DNA of 32,122 nt from an uncultured Bacteroidales bacterium. GTDB taxonomy: Bacteria > Bacteroidota > Bacteroidia > Bacteroidales > Muribaculaceae. Location of the stretch: positions 1 through 32,122 of the forward strand of contig CAMWUH010000003.1 in the NCBI GenBank assembly GCA_947177325.1. The letters run 5' to 3'. Below the pieces are notes generated by a model, which worked only from the letters and a program-made list of their open reading frames with translations, did no database searches and was not told where the DNA came from. A program made the position numbers and the translations under genes. Below, one piece after another: positions 24,121-32,122 of this stretch (positions within the stretch are counted from its first letter, which is position 1; every line of letters starts with the position of its first letter).

Positions 24121-25893
24121 ATGGATACACTCTCTGAAACCCTCGTGCTGAAGCGCGTGAAATCGCCTGCCGATTTGCGCTCAATGTCGCTCAATGAGCT
24201 TCGCGAATTGGCAGCTGACGTGCGCCGGGCACTGCTCGACAAGGTGTCGGCCCATGGCGGACACGTGGGCCCCAACCTCGGCATGGTTGAAGCTACTATC
24301 GCTCTCCACTATGTGTTTAACACTCCCGAAGATAAACTGATTTTCGACGTTTCGCACCAAAGCTATCCTCACAAAATTCTTACCGGTCGCGCCCGGGCGT
24401 TTACCGACCCTGACCATTACGACGATGTCACCGGCTACACTAACCCGTCGGAAAGCCCTTACGACCTCTTCTCTTTAGGCCACACTTCTTCGGCCGTAGC
24501 ACTCGCAACCGGCGTGGCTAAAGCGCGCGACCTGCGCGGTGGCCAGGAAAATGTAGTGGCCGTTATCGGCGACGGCTCGCTGAGCGGGGGCGTGGCTTTT
24601 GAAGGCCTTGACTATGGCGCAACCCTCGGCTCCAACTTCATTGTTGTGGTCAACGATAACGATATGAGTATTGCCGAAAATCATGGCGGCATCTATGCCG
24701 ACCTCCGTCTGCTTCGCCACTCCAACGGCACTGCCGAGCCCAACCTTTTCCGCTCAATGGGCTATGCCTACCGCTACGTTCACTACGGCAACGACCTTCG
24801 CTCTCTTATCGAAATGTTCCGGGCCGTTAAGGATATCGATCACCCCGTTGTGGTGCATATCAACACTATGAAAGGTTTGGGCCTGCCGGTGGCCGAGGCC
24901 GATAAGGAAACATTCCATTGGTCGATGCCTTTCGACTTGAAAACCGGTGCGCTGCTCGACAATTCGGTCGATGATACTCCCGGATATGACGACATCTTCG
25001 CCACCGATATGCTCAAAATGATGCAGGCCGACCCTACCGTTGTCACCATGACCGCAGGCACTCCCGGTGTGCTCGGCTTCTCGCCCGAGCGCCGTCGACA
25101 GGCGGGTCGTCAGTTCATAGATGTAGGCATCGCCGAACAGCAGGCCGTAGATATGGCCGCCGGATTGGCTAAAGGTGGCGCAAAACCGGTGTTTGGCGTA
25201 GTCAGCTCATTCCTCCAGCGAGCCTACGACCAATTTGCCCAAGACGCTGCGCTCAACCGTCAGCCGGCTACTTTTGTGGTGTTCTACGCCACAATGTTCG
25301 GCATGAACGATGAAACCCACCTCGGTTTCTTCGATGTGGCTCTGCTTGGCAACATTCCCAACCTGCAGTTGCTCGCACCGACTTGTCGCAACGAATTCGA
25401 AGCAATGCTCTCGTGGGCGGTCACCCGCAAAGATTCAACCACTCCGGTAGTAATTCGCATTCCCGGCTCGCCGGCCGTTGACAACCCCGAAGTGGCAACG
25501 CTCGATGACTACTCGGTTGCTCCATATCAAACTGTGCGCCAAGGCGAAAAGGTGGCTCTCATCGGTGCCGGCACATTTCTCCCCACCATGCTTCAAGCTG
25601 CCGATTTGTTGAAAGAGAAAGGTGTTAACCCAACGGTTATCAACCCTCGCTCGCTTTCTGTGCTCGACACAGCCGCCCTTGATGCGCTCCGCTCCTACGA
25701 CCTTGTCATCACCGCAGAGGATGGCATTGTGGAGGGTGGTTATGGCCAGAAAGTAGCGTCGTATCTGGGTACATCGCCGGTGAAAGTCATCAACCTCGGC
25801 TTGCCTAAAGCGTTCCCCAACCACTACAGTGCCTCAGAGCTTGCTCGCCAATGTAGCCTCACTGCCGAACAGATTGCCGCTCTCGCTCGCTAA
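24121..25893 (+). CDS. 1-deoxy-D-xylulose-5-phosphate synthase-like protein
   Basis: HGGHVGPNLGMVEATIALHYVFNTPEDKLIFDVSHQSYPHKILTGR; VIGDGSLSGGVAFEGLD; VVNDNDMSIAEN; DVGIAEQQAVDMAAGLA. Shorter and divergent relative to canonical Dxs. Confidence 0.85.
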   Translation: MDTLSETLVLKRVKSPADLRSMSLNELRELAADVRRALLDKVSAHGGHVGPNLGMVEATIALHYVFNTPEDKLIFDVSHQSYPHKILTGRARAFTDPDHYDDVTGYTNPSESPYDLFSLGHTSSAVALATGVAKARDLRGGQENVVAVIGDGSLSGGVAFEGLDYGATLGSNFIVVVNDNDMSIAENHGGIYADLRLLRHSNGTAEPNLFRSMGYAYRYVHYGNDLRSLIEMFRAVKDIDHPVVVHINTMKGLGLPVAEADKETFHWSMPFDLKTGALLDNSVDDTPGYDDIFATDMLKMMQADPTVVTMTAGTPGVLGFSPERRRQAGRQFIDVGIAEQQAVDMAAGLAKGGAKPVFGVVSSFLQRAYDQFAQDAALNRQPATFVVFYATMFGMNDETHLGFFDVALLGNIPNLQLLAPTCRNEFEAMLSWAVTRKDSTTPVVIRIPGSPAVDNPEVATLDDYSVAPYQTVRQGEKVALIGAGTFLPTMLQAADLLKEKGVNPTVINPRSLSVLDTAALDALRSYDLVITAEDGIVEGGYGQKVASYLGTSPVKVINLGLPKAFPNHYSASELARQCSLTAEQIAALAR

Positions 25894-26033
25894 CATAATC
25901 CCAAGAAGAAAAAAGGCGGTGTGTGATAATTGGCCATCTGTGTCGTTGCTTTCGGAATTCGGACTCAGTCACATACTTATGTATGCTCCTATCGTCCTCA
26001 TCCTCATCGCCTAACATCTGACCTATTCTAACA

Positions 26034-26080
26034 CACCTAAAAAGCCGCTCGGCGCATTGCGCAGGGCGGCTTTTTAGGTG
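26034..26080. terminator. Bidirectional terminator between dxs-like gene and fabF
   Basis: Perfect 15-bp stem CACCTAAAAAGCCGC / GCGGCTTTTTAGGTG between convergent genes. Confidence 0.85.
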
Positions 26081-26099
26081 TGGCGAAGGTAACTATCGG

Positions 26100-27365
26100 T
26101 TACTCTTCATATTTTTTTACGATAACGGTAGCGTTGTGGCCGCCGAAACCGAATGAGTTGCTCAACGCAGCGCGCACGGGACGTTCCTGGGCACGGTTGA
26201 ATGTGAAGTTGAGCTTGTAGTCGATTTCTTCATCTTCATCGCCCTCTTCGTGGTTGATTGTGGGGGGCACGATATTGTCTTGAACGGCTTTGACAGAGAA
26301 CATTGCTTCCATTGCGCCGGTAGCGCCGAGCAAGTGGCCGGTCATTGATTTGGTCGATGAGATGTTGAGGTCATAAGCGTGGTCGCCAAACACCTCTTTG
26401 ATGGCTTTGATTTCAGAGATGTCACCAACTGGGGTTGATGTGCCGTGAACGTTGATATAGTCGATATCTTCAGGTTTCATGCCGGCATCTTCGAGGGCGT
26501 TGCGCATTGCGAGAATGGCGCCGAGACCTTCGGGATGGGTGGCGGTGAGGTGGTAGGCATCGGCCGACAAGCCGCCGCCTGCTACTTCGGCATAGATTTT
26601 AGCGCCACGGGCTTTGGCGTGTTCAAGCTCTTCGAGCACCAACACTACCGAGCCTTCGCCCATAACGAATCCGTCGCGCGACTTGCTGAAGGGGCGTGAA
26701 GCGGTTTCGGGCGAGTCGTTGCGGGTTGAGAGGGCGTGCATTGAATTGAAGCCGCCTACACCTGCGGGGAAGATAGCCGCTTCAGCACCACCGGTCACGA
26801 TAGCGTCGGCTTTGCCGAGACGAATGAGGTTGAAAGCGTCGATAATTGCGTTGTTAGAAGATGCGCAAGCCGAAACGGTGCCGAAGTTGGGGCCGTGGTA
26901 GCCATATTCCATTGAAATGTGGCCGGAGGCGATGTCGGCAATCATTTTGGGGATGAAGAAGGGATTGTATTTGGGGCCTTTATCCTCGTTGAGAGCATAA
27001 TAGCCGGCTTCTTCCTCAAAAGTGTGGAGGCCACCGATGCCGGCAGCTACGATAACGCCGATGCGGTCGCGGTTAACGTTGGGGTCTTCTTCAATTTTTG
27101 AGTCCTCAACAGCCTGGCGGGCTGCTGCGAGGGCATATTGAGCGTAAAGGTCGAGTTGGCGCACCTTTTTGCGGTCAAAAAGCTCATTGCCATTGAAGTC
27201 TTTTACTTCGCAAGCAAATTGAGTTTTAAACTTAGAGGCGTCGAAGTGAGTGATGGGGCCTGCACCGCTTACGCCGTTTTTAGCGTTGGTCCAGGCGGTT
27301 TCAACGTCGTTGCCGATAGGGGTGATTGCACCCATACCGGTTACTACTACTCGTTTTAATTCCAT
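26100..27365 (-). CDS. fabF: 3-oxoacyl-[acyl-carrier-protein] synthase II
   Basis: VVVTGMGAITPIGNDVETAW; VSACASSNNAI; NVHGTSTPVGD; KSMTGHLLGATGAMEA; SNSFGFGGHNA. Confidence 0.97.
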   Translation of the reverse strand: MELKRVVVTGMGAITPIGNDVETAWTNAKNGVSGAGPITHFDASKFKTQFACEVKDFNGNELFDRKKVRQLDLYAQYALAAARQAVEDSKIEEDPNVNRDRIGVIVAAGIGGLHTFEEEAGYYALNEDKGPKYNPFFIPKMIADIASGHISMEYGYHGPNFGTVSACASSNNAIIDAFNLIRLGKADAIVTGGAEAAIFPAGVGGFNSMHALSTRNDSPETASRPFSKSRDGFVMGEGSVVLVLEELEHAKARGAKIYAEVAGGGLSADAYHLTATHPEGLGAILAMRNALEDAGMKPEDIDYINVHGTSTPVGDISEIKAIKEVFGDHAYDLNISSTKSMTGHLLGATGAMEAMFSVKAVQDNIVPPTINHEEGDEDEEIDYKLNFTFNRAQERPVRAALSNSFGFGGHNATVIVKKYEE

Positions 27366-27497
27366 AGTGGTGAGTATCTATAGTAAATTTATGGTAACTA
27401 ATTGGGATTGACTCGGTTAGGAGTCGCGTTCAGGAGTTTGGCAGACGGCGGAGAGCGATATCCGGCGACGGGTTTGGCTCCTGACGTTATAAACGTT

Positions 27498-27544
27498 CTA
27501 AGTTTCCCCCTCAGAGCAGGGGGCCTGTTGAGGAGGAAACTTAG
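27498..27544. other. Long hairpin in acpP-fabF intergenic region
   Basis: CTAAGTTTCC-c-CCTCA ... TGAGG-a-GGAAACTTAG: 10-bp plus 5-bp stems with one mismatch. Confidence 0.65.
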
Positions 27545-27591
27545 ATAGAGGTTATGCTTAATCAGCAGGCACCGCGTGTATTTATCACTTT

Positions 27592-27627
27592 AGCTCCCGG
27601 CCTCAAATATGGCCGAAGGGGGGAGTT
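27592..27627. other. Second hairpin in acpP-fabF intergenic region
   Basis: AGCTCCC...GGGAGTT enclosing GGCC-tcaaatat-GGCC. Confidence 0.5.
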
Positions 27628-27678
27628 GAGCGTTTATCCTGCTATGGATAACTGATGCGCGGTAAAGCAGTTGTCGAC

Positions 27679-27915
27679 TTAAGCTTGAGCTTTTTCGATG
27701 TAAGCGATAGCGTCGCCAACAGTAGCGATTTTTTCAGCTTCTTCGTCGGGGATAGTGATGCCGAATTCTTTTTCGAAGTCCATGATGAGCTCTACGGTGT
27801 CGAGGCTGTCAGCGCCGAGATCAGTAGTGAAAGCTGCAGTTTCAGTTACTTGGTTTTCGTCAACACCGAGTTTGTCAACGATGATAGCTTTAACACGAGA
27901 TGCGATTTCTGACAT
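27679..27915 (-). CDS. acpP: Acyl carrier protein
   Basis: [73 protein letters not shown]. Confidence 0.97.
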   Translation of the reverse strand: MSEIASRVKAIIVDKLGVDENQVTETAAFTTDLGADSLDTVELIMDFEKEFGITIPDEEAEKIATVGDAIAYIEKAQA

Positions 27916-28205
27916 AATGGTTTGATTTTTAAGTTTGATTTATGTTTTCGATTTTTTGCGTTGCAAAGTTAGCTAAAAATATTCAACTACGAAATTTTCA
28001 GCCAAAAAAATTGCATTTTTAGCGTAATTTTCACATTTTCAGCCCCCATATTAACGAAATATTTCCACAATTTCCACTTTTTGGCTCCATTTTCGGCCAA
28101 TTTCAAGCCGAGGGCAATTGGTCGGTTCGTGTAATTTTTTACCGGGATTGCCAAAATATTAATGAGTCGGCCATCTATAAATTGTACTACCATCTATAAC
28201 ATATA

Positions 28206-29039
28206 TTATATGTGCCGGGCATTGAAGTCGTTGGCGATATAGCGGGCAACGGAGTCGTCGTAGTTAGGTCCGATAACAACGTCGGCGGCGGCGCGGACGG
28301 CCGGCTGGGCGTTGGCAACGGCAACGGCCACGTCGGCTATCTCCATCATCGTCAGGTCGTTGAGATTGTCGCCGAACACCACTATGCGGTCGGCTTCGAT
28401 GCGGTTGGCCATGGCGGTGATTGCCGATGCTTTCGACACTCCGAGGTCAAACACTTCGATAATCGATATTTCGGGGTGGAATATTTCGGGATAGCACGAG
28501 AGGGAGTATTGGCCGGTTGCGGCAATGGCGTCGGCCAGGGGGAGCACCTGCTCCGTGGGGCCCATAGCGAAGCAAAGTATGGTGTCGGCCGCCGGCTCCA
28601 CGGGGTTAAAGGTGAAGCGCTTGAGCTTTAGGTGGGTGCGCTCGTGATAAAATTCCTCCTCGACTTCGGTCAGTTGTCGGTCGTGAGCCACAACGAGCCC
28701 CCCTTCAGAGTCAAAACGATAAATGAAAGGATTGACTCCATAGTCGGCAAAGAGCCGGAGCAGGGTGGCCGATTTGTCGGGAGCGATACATCGGGGGTGG
28801 AGGTAGCGCATGGTTCGACGGTCGAAAGTGGCGGCGCCGGTAAACACTATGAATGGCAACGGCGCGGCTGTGGCGGCCATAAGGGGCACAACCGTGGCCG
28901 GGGTGCGGGCCGTGGCTACGGTGAAGAGTGCGCCCTCCGAGGCGAGCTCAGAAAGTATGTGGGCCGAAAGGTCGCTAACGAAGCTACCGTTGTTAAGCAG
29001 CGTGCCGTCGAGGTCGGTTACATAGAGTGTTTTTGTCAT
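28206..29039 (-). CDS. Cof-type HAD-superfamily hydrolase
   Basis: LYVTDLDGTLLNNGSFVSD; TVATARTPATV; VVFGDNLNDLTMM. Confidence 0.9.
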   Translation of the reverse strand: MTKTLYVTDLDGTLLNNGSFVSDLSAHILSELASEGALFTVATARTPATVVPLMAATAAPLPFIVFTGAATFDRRTMRYLHPRCIAPDKSATLLRLFADYGVNPFIYRFDSEGGLVVAHDRQLTEVEEEFYHERTHLKLKRFTFNPVEPAADTILCFAMGPTEQVLPLADAIAATGQYSLSCYPEIFHPEISIIEVFDLGVSKASAITAMANRIEADRIVVFGDNLNDLTMMEIADVAVAVANAQPAVRAAADVVIGPNYDDSVARYIANDFNARHI

Positions 29040-29093
29040 GATAAAGGTAGCGTAAGTGTGTGTTACAACAGGTTTCTGACCATCGTGGAAAGC

Positions 29094-30158
29094 CTAAATA
29101 CCCATGAAGTCGCGGGTGATGTCGAGCGCGGCTTTGATTTTGTCGTCGTCGACCATGCAGTCAATTACCGGTTCGCCGGGAGCTTTGAGCAGGGTGAAGT
29201 TAACCTGGCCGGCAACTTTGTTTTTCTTGTCCTGACCCATGAGCGCAAGCAAGCGGGGATAGTCGTCGCAGCTGAAATCAAAGGCGCCGTAATGCTTGAC
29301 AATGTAGGCAGCGACACTGTGGAGCAGCTCCGAGTCAAAGCCCTCGATCATGTTGGAGAGCACCAGAGCGGGAATCAATCCGTAGGCAACGGCATAGCCG
29401 TGGGGTATGGGAGATTTGCGCTCCATGGCGAATGTTTCGAAGGCGTGGCCGCAAGTGTGGCCCAAATTCAGCGCGCGACGAATGTTCTGATCGGTCGGGT
29501 CTAGGTCAACAACCCCCTTCTTCACCATCACGCTCTTTTCGAGAAGGGCGAGCAGAGCGTCGGGGTCAATATCGGTAACGTCGACTTTAAGCAGGGCGGC
29601 CAGCTCGTCGGTCGACGACAACAGGGCGTGCTTGAGCATTTCAGCATAGCCGGAGTAGAGTTCCTGCGGGGTCAGTGTAGAGAAGAATGTGGTGGAGATA
29701 ATTACAGCCTCGGCTTCGGCAAACACTCCGATGTGGTTTTTCAGATTGTTGAAGTTGATGCCGGTTTTTCCTCCGACAGATGCATCTACGGCGCCGAGCA
29801 GGGTGGTGGGCACGTTGATAAATCTTACTCCCCGTTTGAATGTAGAAGCTGCAAAAGCGCCCATGTCAGTTACCATTCCACCTCCGAGATTGATGATGAG
29901 CGAGTTGCGGGTGCACCCCTCTGCGGTCAGTTTCCGCCATATCAGTTGCAGAGCGTCGAGGTTTTTATTCATGTCGCCCGCTTTGACGGTGATAACCTTA
30001 GCTTTGCTGACTGCTGTGGAGAATGATTGCAGTCGGGGCAGAACGAACGACTCGGTGTTGACATCGACAATAACGAAAATGCCGGAGGGACTGAGCGAGT
30101 CGGCTATTTCATCGATGGCTTGCGAAACGTAGTTGGTAAATATCAGTTGGGCTTGCAT
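29094..30158 (-). CDS. aroB: 3-dehydroquinate synthase
   Basis: LIINLGGGMVTDMGAFAASTFKRGVRFINVPTTLLGAVDASVGGKTGINFNNLKNHIGVF; LNLGHTCGHAFE. Confidence 0.95.
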   Translation of the reverse strand: MQAQLIFTNYVSQAIDEIADSLSPSGIFVIVDVNTESFVLPRLQSFSTAVSKAKVITVKAGDMNKNLDALQLIWRKLTAEGCTRNSLIINLGGGMVTDMGAFAASTFKRGVRFINVPTTLLGAVDASVGGKTGINFNNLKNHIGVFAEAEAVIISTTFFSTLTPQELYSGYAEMLKHALLSSTDELAALLKVDVTDIDPDALLALLEKSVMVKKGVVDLDPTDQNIRRALNLGHTCGHAFETFAMERKSPIPHGYAVAYGLIPALVLSNMIEGFDSELLHSVAAYIVKHYGAFDFSCDDYPRLLALMGQDKKNKVAGQVNFTLLKAPGEPVIDCMVDDDKIKAALDITRDFMGI

Positions 30159-30163
30159 AATTT

Positions 30164-30928
30164 CTAAAGTTTAGGGAGGGGGTGATATTTATGATTGAGA
30201 TTGTTTAGGATGATTTCAATATTATCGGCCAGAGATTGCATAGAGGGGAGCACGATGTCGGCTCCGGCTTCAGCGAGTTTTTGAGCCGGTATAGGGCCGG
30301 TGGTCAGTCCGATGGTGAACGCTCCGGAGCGTGATGCTGATTCAACACCCAATGGGGCGTTTTCGATGGCGATACACTCCGCGGGGCTTACTCCGGCCAT
30401 TGCAGCGCCGAGCAGATATGGCTCGGGATGGGGCTTGCCGTGGTTGACGTTGGCCGATGTGACCATGCGGTCGCGGTGAAATATGCCGGGAAAATCGTGG
30501 TTGAGGCGGTCAATCAAAGAATGTTGACCCGAGCCGGTCACCAATATGATTGTCAAGCCGGCCGAAGCGAGGTAGTTGAGCACCTGCGGGGCTCCGGGCA
30601 TTATCGGGGCGGTTGGCAGTTCGTTGAAATATCGGGTTTTGGCTTCGTAATAACGGCTGCACTCCTCGGGAGTGGCGTTGCGGCCGTAATGGCGGTTGAA
30701 GAGCAGATTGATAGTGGCGGCGCCGGTCATCCCTTCATAGAGGTAGATTTCGTCGAGCGAGTGAGGAATGTCGAGCTCGGTCAGCAGTCTGTGCCATGCT
30801 TGGGCGTGGCGCGGCATGGAGTCGTAGAGGGTGCCGTCCATGTCGAAAAGAGCTGCCTTGATTGGGCGCCGTCCGATAGAGTTGCGCCATCGGTCGGCTG
30901 CTTGTGATATTTCTTCGAGGGGTTGCAT
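30164..30928 (-). CDS. HAD-family phosphatase (beta-phosphoglucomutase-like)
   Basis: AALFDMDGTLYDSMPRHAQAWHRLL; ILVTGSGQHSLIDRL; GKPHPEPYLLGAAMAGVSPAECIAIENAPLGVESA. Confidence 0.9.
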   Translation of the reverse strand: MQPLEEISQAADRWRNSIGRRPIKAALFDMDGTLYDSMPRHAQAWHRLLTELDIPHSLDEIYLYEGMTGAATINLLFNRHYGRNATPEECSRYYEAKTRYFNELPTAPIMPGAPQVLNYLASAGLTIILVTGSGQHSLIDRLNHDFPGIFHRDRMVTSANVNHGKPHPEPYLLGAAMAGVSPAECIAIENAPLGVESASRSGAFTIGLTTGPIPAQKLAEAGADIVLPSMQSLADNIEIILNNLNHKYHPLPKL

Positions 30929-32118
30929 TATTTATTGACGTTTTGGAGTTGGCCTACGGAGTCGGGGTCTTCGATCAGGCCGGCTTTGATCATAAGCAGG
31001 GAGTCGGCATGGGTGATTACTGATTCGGGGATTTTCTCGATAGCCGGCATAGAGTCGCGCTTGATGTCGAGCGGACCGAGGCGAGCCTCGCGCACGGTGT
31101 GGCGGAAGAATGAGTTCATCTGGTCGATGAGGTTGATGCGGAGCGTGTCGGCCGGTGCGTTCTTGACAAAGCCGGTTTTATCGTTGAAGCGCGAGCCTCC
31201 GAGGCGAATTTTCGGGTGGTCGATGTCACCCTTGATATTGATGCCGAATTTAAACGGTAGCGGCGATTTCAGCACCGCCACGTGATAATCCAGATTCTGG
31301 TCCATATCGCTGTGGCCCATGATGCCGAGGCGATAGCGGTCGACGTTGACGATGAAGGGGTAGAGAGTGACAACATTGTCGCGCACCACCAGGTTGACAT
31401 CGATCGAGTCAATCGATGTAATGGTTTTATTCTTGAACATCAGCCACTTTGCGGCTTTGCGCATAGCCGGATTATCTTTCACGGCCAGGGAGTCGCCATC
31501 GAAATTGAGAGCTGCGCGCAGGGTCGACATTTTCAGGTTCATTTGGGGGTCTATGTCGACGGTGGCAGCCAGCTTGGCGTTGATGATGCCGCTGAAGGAG
31601 CTAAACATCGGAAGCAACTCAATGATGCGGGGAGCGAATCGTTTCAGGCCATCGATATTGATGTTGCTGAACACCATTCCAAGGCCCATCGAGATGTGCT
31701 CGGCAACCGGCGCGTTGTAGAGGGCTGAAATGCGAAGGGCTCCGGCTTCATTGGCAGCGTGGAGGTCTTTGAGCTGCACTGCGCCGCGGTCAACCAACAC
31801 TTGACCGCCTATATTGTCGAGCATCATGTCGGAGTAGACCACGTGATTGGCCTTCAGATTGAGGTCGGCAGTGATATTGACGGGGATAAGGAGTGTAGGC
31901 AGAATGGTGTCGAGGTGCATTTCGCGTTCGAGGTGTTCCACCTCGCGCTCTTCGGCAGTGAGGTCGTTGTCGGTTGAGTCGTCAAGCATGTTTTTGCGAT
32001 GACCGGCGGCGATGGCTTGCACTATCTGGTTTATGTGGATAGTGTCGGCCGCGGCGGTGAAATGTTTTCTCGGAGCGTGAGGCCGGCGGGGGGTGGGAGC
32101 GCCGCGGGGGGTAGGCAC
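30928..32118 (-). CDS. AsmA-like outer-membrane biogenesis protein, C-terminal part (continues beyond window)
   Basis: NITADLNLKANHVVYSDMMLDNIGGQVLVDRGAVQLKDLHAAN...; FNDKTGFVKN near the C terminus. Low-complexity start suggests the frame continues past the window edge. Confidence 0.75.
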   Translation of the reverse strand: MPTPRGAPTPRRPHAPRKHFTAAADTIHINQIVQAIAAGHRKNMLDDSTDNDLTAEEREVEHLEREMHLDTILPTLLIPVNITADLNLKANHVVYSDMMLDNIGGQVLVDRGAVQLKDLHAANEAGALRISALYNAPVAEHISMGLGMVFSNINIDGLKRFAPRIIELLPMFSSFSGIINAKLAATVDIDPQMNLKMSTLRAALNFDGDSLAVKDNPAMRKAAKWLMFKNKTITSIDSIDVNLVVRDNVVTLYPFIVNVDRYRLGIMGHSDMDQNLDYHVAVLKSPLPFKFGINIKGDIDHPKIRLGGSRFNDKTGFVKNAPADTLRINLIDQMNSFFRHTVREARLGPLDIKRDSMPAIEKIPESVITHADSLLMIKAGLIEDPDSVGQLQNVNK

Positions 32119-32122
32119 CGGC

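Noticed and set aside
25900-26030. 61-aa ORF extension and CATACTTATGTATG hairpin after the dxs-like gene
   Set aside because: Looks like intergenic, possibly repeated sequence; cannot be supported without a genome-wide search.
28632-29504. 290-aa + strand ORF spanning the HAD and aroB genes
   Set aside because: Antisense to two well-supported genes; Gly/Val-rich composition typical of a shadow frame.
1-32122. CRISPR array, transposase or integrase genes
   Set aside because: No regularly spaced repeats, no Cas, DDE transposase or tyrosine/serine recombinase motifs in the ORF translations.

Overview
This 32 kb window looks like a Bacteroidales chromosome, probably Muribaculaceae-like. The evidence is Bacteroidetes TAnnTTTG promoters and the housekeeping gene set: lpxB, rnhA, aroK, mscL, ffs (SRP RNA), polA, a dxs-like gene, fabF, acpP and aroB. 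Two intact phage-type cassettes are embedded in it, about 12 kb apart. Locus A is a holin plus N-acetylmuramoyl-L-alanine amidase pair (344-1251, +) next to tRNA-Asn. Locus B is terL, a 183-aa protein, portal and two small proteins (13571-18769, -), abutting polA. No capsid, tail, integrase or repressor gene is visible. The main observation is that both cassettes are preceded by an identical 24-bp box, CGGAGGGGATATTTTGAGATTTTT. In both cases it is followed by an unrelated spacer of exactly 17 nt and then a TAnnTTTG -7 box (170-218 on +; 18847-18799 on -). This points to one dedicated regulon controlling packaging and lysis genes at separate sites. That layout resembles a domesticated, dispersed phage or gene-transfer-agent-like system, whose missing parts could be found by scanning the genome for the composite promoter. 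Secondary observations include a candidate sRNA with a 22-nt tandem repeat, an attenuator-like leader upstream of a frameshifted PEGA lipoprotein, and several divergent enzyme paralogues. All calls were made by reading the sequence; no database search was run.
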